This document shows positions 33,690 to 37,127 of a DNA stretch of 37,127 nt, piece by piece. Position 1 is the first letter of the stretch. Each line of letters opens with the position of its first letter. The notes beneath the pieces are model-generated. The model had not been told where the DNA came from. It saw nothing but the letters and a program-made list of their open reading frames with translations, and ran no database searches. Position numbers and translations under genes: made by a program. Source of the DNA: Bacillota bacterium (GTDB taxonomy: Bacteria > Bacillota > Clostridia > Lachnospirales > Lachnospiraceae). Location: contig JAEWMT010000020.1 in assembly GCA_023393095.1 (NCBI GenBank), positions 1 to 37,127 of the forward strand, in the 5' to 3' direction.

Positions 33690-34166
33690 ATGGCTGGTGT
33701 CAGTTTAAATGTTGAACATATTAATCCATTCTTAATATCAGCTACCAAGATTTTGAAAGAAATGTGTTCTGTCAATACTACAGTAGGAAAACCATATATA
33801 AAAAGCCCGGCATTTTTTTCAGATACATTGATTATTCTCATAGGATTCACTGGCGAGATTAAAGGACAGGCAATGATAACTTTTGAAAATAATATAGCCT
33901 GTGATATTGCATCTAAGATGATTGGGATGCCGATTGCTATGATGGATGAATTAGCAAAAAGCGCAATCGGTGAGCTTGGTAATATGATTATGGGTAATAC
34001 GGCAACGATTTTTTCTACGAAAGGTACAGCAATCGATATCACACCACCAACCATTGGTAACGGAACAATATCCTTCACAACGAATTTTGCACAGAATATC
34101 TGTATTCCTTTGAATTATGAAGGAGATAAAAGAATTGAGATAAATATAGCAATAAAAGGTGATTAA
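33690..34166 (+). CDS. cheX: CheX-type CheY-P phosphatase
   Basis: CheX removes the phosphate from CheY-P to end the chemotaxis signal. The 158-aa protein begins with VEHINPFLISATKILKEM and carries the catalytic ExxN motif as Glu95-Leu-Gly-Asn98 within SAIGELGNMIMGNTATIF. CheC-like proteins have two such motifs; only one is visible here, fitting CheX. The start follows AGGAGGT. It has its own promoter and a terminator that overlaps its stop. It is separated from the other chemotaxis gene in the window (the MCP at 4.9 kb) and stands alone, as it often does in Lachnospiraceae. Confidence 0.93.
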   Translation: MAGVSLNVEHINPFLISATKILKEMCSVNTTVGKPYIKSPAFFSDTLIILIGFTGEIKGQAMITFENNIACDIASKMIGMPIAMMDELAKSAIGELGNMIMGNTATIFSTKGTAIDITPPTIGNGTISFTTNFAQNICIPLNYEGDKRIEINIAIKGD

Positions 34167-34180
34167 ATCACCTTTTTTTT
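34154..34180 (+). terminator. Terminator overlapping the cheX stop codon
   Basis: AAAAGGTGATT (34154-34164) is inverted in AATCACCTTTT (34166-34176) with T-run to 34180. The TAA stop lies at the loop, so the coding end forms half of the terminator. Confidence 0.88.
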
Positions 34181-34318
34181 GTCAAAGAGAGTTATTATTT
34201 GAGCAGCTGCAATGCAGTACGATTTCGGAAAGCTATGCCTGCGTAATTTTTGGTTCAAGCTTATATATGTACAGTTTTGCTAAGTGAGACATGAAACATG
34301 CATTGGGAGGAGAATTTA

Positions 34319-34816
34319 ATGAATGTAATTTTATTAGAGCCTGAAATTCCTGCAAATACCGGCAATATTGGAAGGACCTGCGTTGCGACAGGAACGAAGC
34401 TTCATTTAATTGAGCCTATGGGTTTTCGTTTAAGTGAGAAGGAGATCAGGAGGGCTGGATTAGATTACTGGAAGGATCTTGATTATACTGTTTATGATAA
34501 TTATCAGGATTTTCTTGATAAGAATCCGGGAGCCAAGATTTATATGGCGACAACCAAAGCACAGCATTCCTATACGCATGTTGAATTTGAGCCGGACTGC
34601 TTTATTATGTTTGGAAAAGAAAGTGCAGGGATACCGGAGGAGCTTCTGCTTGCGAACAAGGAAAATACCATTCGGATACCGATGGTGGGGGATATTAGAT
34701 CCCTGAATCTTGGTAATTCGGTGGCAATTGTTCTATATGAGGCTCTCAGACAGAATAATTTTGAAGGTATGAAATTAGAGGGGCAGCTGCATCGTCATAG
34801 TTGGGATGAAGCATAG
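34319..34816 (+). CDS. trmL: tRNA (cytidine(34)-2'-O)-methyltransferase
   Basis: TrmL (YibK/CspR family) is a SPOUT methyltransferase that methylates the ribose of wobble C34/U34 in tRNA-Leu. The 165-aa protein shows the three motifs: EPEIPANTGNIGRTC, FGKESAGIPEE, and IPMVGDIRSLNLGNSVAIVL with the trefoil-knot SAM site. ATG 34319 follows GGGAGGAG; an in-frame ATG at 34298 lies before it. Monocistronic, after the cheX terminator, converging with the DUF3784 gene after an 8-bp gap. Confidence 0.96.
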   Translation: MNVILLEPEIPANTGNIGRTCVATGTKLHLIEPMGFRLSEKEIRRAGLDYWKDLDYTVYDNYQDFLDKNPGAKIYMATTKAQHSYTHVEFEPDCFIMFGKESAGIPEELLLANKENTIRIPMVGDIRSLNLGNSVAIVLYEALRQNNFEGMKLEGQLHRHSWDEA

Positions 34817-34824
34817 TTGTTTGA

Positions 34825-35160
34825 CTATTTTATTTTGTATTTTCCAAAGGCCTTATCAGTGTCAAAATGCACATCTTTGAAGAATACAATTAGCCAAACT
34901 ACAAAAGCTATAATTGCAAGATATTGTGAAATAAATAATGAAAATAATGCTCCTACGCACATGATGATTGTCCAAATAAACATTGATTTTCTTTGGTCTT
35001 TGCTCATTTTCGCGATATCATATAATTCTTGTTCACGTTTGGGAAGTGAATTAAATCCGCTAATTAGTTTAGCGCCTTTTTCTTTTAATAAAAAGAATAC
35101 AAGAGTCAAAATCCCAAAGATTATTGCTAGTATTAGACAGGCGTAAAATCCAATATTCAT
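34825..35160 (-). CDS. DUF3784 small membrane protein
   Basis: A 111-aa protein with three predicted TM helices (residues 5-25, 60-78, 80-95). The loop LISGFNSLPKREQELYDIAKMSKDQR is the hallmark of the DUF3784 family of Firmicute membrane proteins, whose function is unknown. The start follows AAAGGAG on the minus strand. It lies 17 bp after the lipoprotein gene and probably shares its transcript. Confidence 0.85.
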   Translation of the reverse strand: MNIGFYACLILAIIFGILTLVFFLLKEKGAKLISGFNSLPKREQELYDIAKMSKDQRKSMFIWTIIMCVGALFSLFISQYLAIIAFVVWLIVFFKDVHFDTDKAFGKYKIK

Positions 35161-35177
35161 ACTACGCTCCTTTAATT

Positions 35178-35705
35178 TTAATTGATTTGATTTCCTTGTT
35201 CTTGTATAGAATCAACTTCATAGAAGAGTTTTTCAGCATCTTCCTCAACCATTCCATATAATAGGTCTTCTACGGCTTCAAATCTTTTGTTTCTAACATT
35301 CAATCCACCGGTTTCATGTATTCCATCATCTGTGTATATTGTAAGATATGAATAGTCTCCATCACAGGAATCTTCACTGATATCCTTAGGGAGTGATATA
35401 ATATGATTCTTCATAATAGCATCTTTTAAAGCTGTGATGTCTTTCTTTGATAACTGTATTTCTTTCGCCGGATATTTATTGGTACGGGTTTCTTCAAATT
35501 CATCGCAATAAATTTTAACAGTTCCATCAGAGGAAACTTCTATATTTCTATGATAAAATTCATATGATGCACATTCGCCTGCCGGTGCATAATAATACTT
35601 TAGAAATACATTTTTAGAAAAATTAATTTTACTATTGGTACATCCTGAAAAAATAAGAATCAGTAATGTAGCCAGGATCATTTTATAAAACTGTTTTATA
35701 CTCAT
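35178..35705 (-). CDS. Predicted lipoprotein of unknown function
   Basis: A 175-aa exported lipoprotein: basic start, hydrophobic core MILATLLILIF and lipobox FSGC with Cys22 as the acylation site. The mature part is a beta-rich domain (YYYAPAGECASYEFYHRN, CDGDYSYLTIYTDDG) with three further cysteines; no family was recognised. The start ATG 35705 has AAAGG five bases upstream; the frame is open to 35756 but an N-terminal extension would precede the signal peptide. Probably in an operon with the DUF3784 gene. AT-rich and likely accessory. Confidence 0.75.
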   Translation of the reverse strand: MSIKQFYKMILATLLILIFSGCTNSKINFSKNVFLKYYYAPAGECASYEFYHRNIEVSSDGTVKIYCDEFEETRTNKYPAKEIQLSKKDITALKDAIMKNHIISLPKDISEDSCDGDYSYLTIYTDDGIHETGGLNVRNKRFEAVEDLLYGMVEEDAEKLFYEVDSIQEQGNQIN

Positions 35706-35888
35706 TCGCCTTTCTTGGTGTCTATATTTATGTATTAATTTAATAACCTTTGACATTTAATTTTCCTTCCGAATCGAATTTCTTACTTTGTTAATTATAT
35801 CATTAATTTTCCTATGTGCCAATTAATTCCAATAATGGCAATGTATCACACGGACTTAATATACTCATGGATACTAAAATTTCTGAAA

Positions 35889-35931
35889 CAAAAAACCCTA
35901 GAAGCCTTGGATTCTTAAAGTTTCTAGGGAA
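35889..35931 (-). terminator. Minus-strand terminator after the coiled-coil gene
   Basis: Read on the minus strand, CCCTAGAA (from 35929) pairs with TTCTAGGG (ending 35896), followed by TTTTT. It ends the transcript of the gene at 36028-36945. The rest of the 35757-36027 gap shows no gene. Confidence 0.8.
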
Positions 35932-36027
35932 ATTTGAAAGTGGTAAGCGGGATTTGAGAAAATCCAGTTTGTAAAAAACTTGGAAAGGAGTACTTTATCA
36001 CCCTCACCTAAAATTATGACACGATGA

Positions 36028-36945
36028 TTATACTTGTTCATCGACTTCGATACCTTTGATATCATCATCGAGCATATTCTGTTTCTCTGCAAATTTTTTA
36101 AGTTCATCTACAACTTGAAGTTGATCAATCTGCTCTGAAGCGGTAAGTGATTTATCATCTACCTTGCCGGCAGCAGCATCTTCCTTTTCCTGCTCTTCTT
36201 GGTTTTCTTTAATTTTTTCTTTGTTCTCTTCTGCGTTCTTATCTATATTTTCTTTTGCCTCCTGTACGAGGGATCCAACGACTTCGTTGATAGCATCTTC
36301 TATTATCTTCAAAGCTTCCTTTTGTGCATCAACCATAGGATGGACCTTCAACATGGACAGCTTAATTGATTCAACTGACTGATTAACGCCTATAATACCA
36401 TTTGCTGCACTATTAACTATTTTTCTATATGTATCCTGCATACCATCAAATCTTAAAGCTTCCTTCTGATAATCAGTTAGAGAACCCATGTTTCTAAGTT
36501 GTGTATACTCATCCTCGGTAATTTGTTCCGGATGATAGATACTTTTCTCGAGGAGATCAAGATTCTTTTGTTCGATGCTGTCATCCGATATGCCAAAGGT
36601 TTCTTTCAAATTCTGCTTTTTTACCTCCAAATCAGCAATCTGGCCTGCAGCAGCTAAGCTCTCTTTGATATACGCATCCTTTTTTTCATTTAGAGAGGTA
36701 ATATGATCATCCGTAACCTTAGCCTTTTTGAATTGATCCATAATGGTTTTTAAAGCTTGCTTATTTGCCTGCTGTTTCTTGGCAGCGATATTATCATTAT
36801 TTAGGTTTAAGCTGCCAGCATAAATAGTATGATTAGCTTTCTTTTTATCCCTTCGGGAGGAAGCGGATTTACTTCCTTCTGATATATTTTGGTCATTTGG
36901 AGCTTTTATAGCTAAATTGTTAGTATTTACCCGATCGATTTTCAT
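36028..36945 (-). CDS. Conserved coiled-coil protein of unknown function
   Basis: A 305-aa soluble, highly charged protein with no TM helix or signal peptide. It begins MKIDRVNTNNLAIKAPNDQN with a disordered Ser/Lys segment. It then has long helical stretches (about 55-110), a middle helical region (YQKEALRFDGMQDTYRKIV, VHPMVDAQKEALKI), and an acidic coiled coil around 225-255 (ENIDKNAEENKEKIKENQ). I recall near-identical N-termini in other Lachnospiraceae proteins without assigned function. ATG 36945 follows AGGGGGA. It stands alone with its own terminator. Confidence 0.7.
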   Translation of the reverse strand: MKIDRVNTNNLAIKAPNDQNISEGSKSASSRRDKKKANHTIYAGSLNLNNDNIAAKKQQANKQALKTIMDQFKKAKVTDDHITSLNEKKDAYIKESLAAAGQIADLEVKKQNLKETFGISDDSIEQKNLDLLEKSIYHPEQITEDEYTQLRNMGSLTDYQKEALRFDGMQDTYRKIVNSAANGIIGVNQSVESIKLSMLKVHPMVDAQKEALKIIEDAINEVVGSLVQEAKENIDKNAEENKEKIKENQEEQEKEDAAAGKVDDKSLTASEQIDQLQVVDELKKFAEKQNMLDDDIKGIEVDEQV

Positions 36946-37127
36946 TCATTATTCCCCCTATTATATATTTTGTTCTGTGCAATGAGTTCATCTGACGCTT
37001 ACCAGTCAAAATGATTTCATTTAAAATGGAAAAATTGTCTATGTAATATATCGTATAATATTGTATAAATGTTTATGGTAAAATAAATATATTTTAAATA
37101 TTATACCAACTTGTCGATATTGCCTTT
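36946..37127. other. Window end, upstream region of the coiled-coil gene
   Basis: AT-rich sequence with no ORF of note. It should hold the minus-strand promoter of the coiled-coil gene; no clear -35/-10 pair could be fixed. Confidence 0.4.

Noticed and set aside
34817..35146. Plus-strand 109-codon ORF after trmL
   Set aside because: It is antisense to the DUF3784 gene, which has a ribosome site, TM helices and a recognisable family signature.

Overview
The window looks like a low-GC, spore-forming, motile clostridium, most probably a Lachnospiraceae close to Lachnoclostridium phytofermentans or Anaerocolumna. That placement is my inference from recalled protein resemblance and gene order; no search was run. 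Supporting it are a long sporulation block (spoVT, yabP, yabQ, spoIIE), chemotaxis genes (an MCP and CheX), and small conserved proteins typical of the family.

Layout. Positions 1-4.6 kb hold the tail of a probable glycosyltransferase, a PAP2 phosphatase on the minus strand, phosphopentomutase (deoB), an AT-rich HAD hydrolase, a DNA-deoxyinosine glycosylase and D-aminoacyl-tRNA deacylase (dtd). Positions 4.9-10.7 kb hold an MCP, a GC-rich array of palindromes, and two tandem 566-aa subtilases of the Csp (spore-germination protease) type. The first subtilase has an intact Asp/His/Ser triad. The second has Gly at the Ser position and so looks like a pseudoprotease.

Positions 10.8-23.2 kb form the block known from Bacillus subtilis: spoVT, mazG, hup, rqcP, yabP, yabQ, divIC, tRNA-Met, spoIIE, tilS, hpt, ftsH. 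Two insertions interrupt it. One is an AT-rich segment between spoVT and mazG with a translationally coupled 48-aa ORF and 213-aa protein (toxin/immunity-like organisation). The other is a minus-strand GNAT acetyltransferase between the tRNA and spoIIE. spoIIE has a promoter with near-consensus -35 and -10 boxes 21 bp apart and Spo0A-box-like sequences, the layout of the B. subtilis Spo0A-dependent spoIIE promoter.

Positions 23.2-24.06 kb are non-coding. Their main feature is a 181-bp rod-like inverted repeat with perfect 29-bp arms and nested internal pairing, lying between a possible promoter and a terminator. It is either an unassigned structured RNA or a MITE-like element.

Positions 24.07-37.1 kb hold a CmpB-like membrane protein, a DUF2156 protein, a B12-binding radical SAM protein with endonuclease III (nth), a TPR-like membrane protein divergent from an unlisted 34-aa single-TM miniprotein, a VanW-family protein, an AIR-synthase-like protein, an Lrp-like regulator coupled to an aminotransferase, cheX, trmL, and three minus-strand genes: a DUF3784 protein, a lipoprotein and a conserved coiled-coil protein of unknown function.

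No CRISPR array, rRNA operon, transposase or phage gene is visible.
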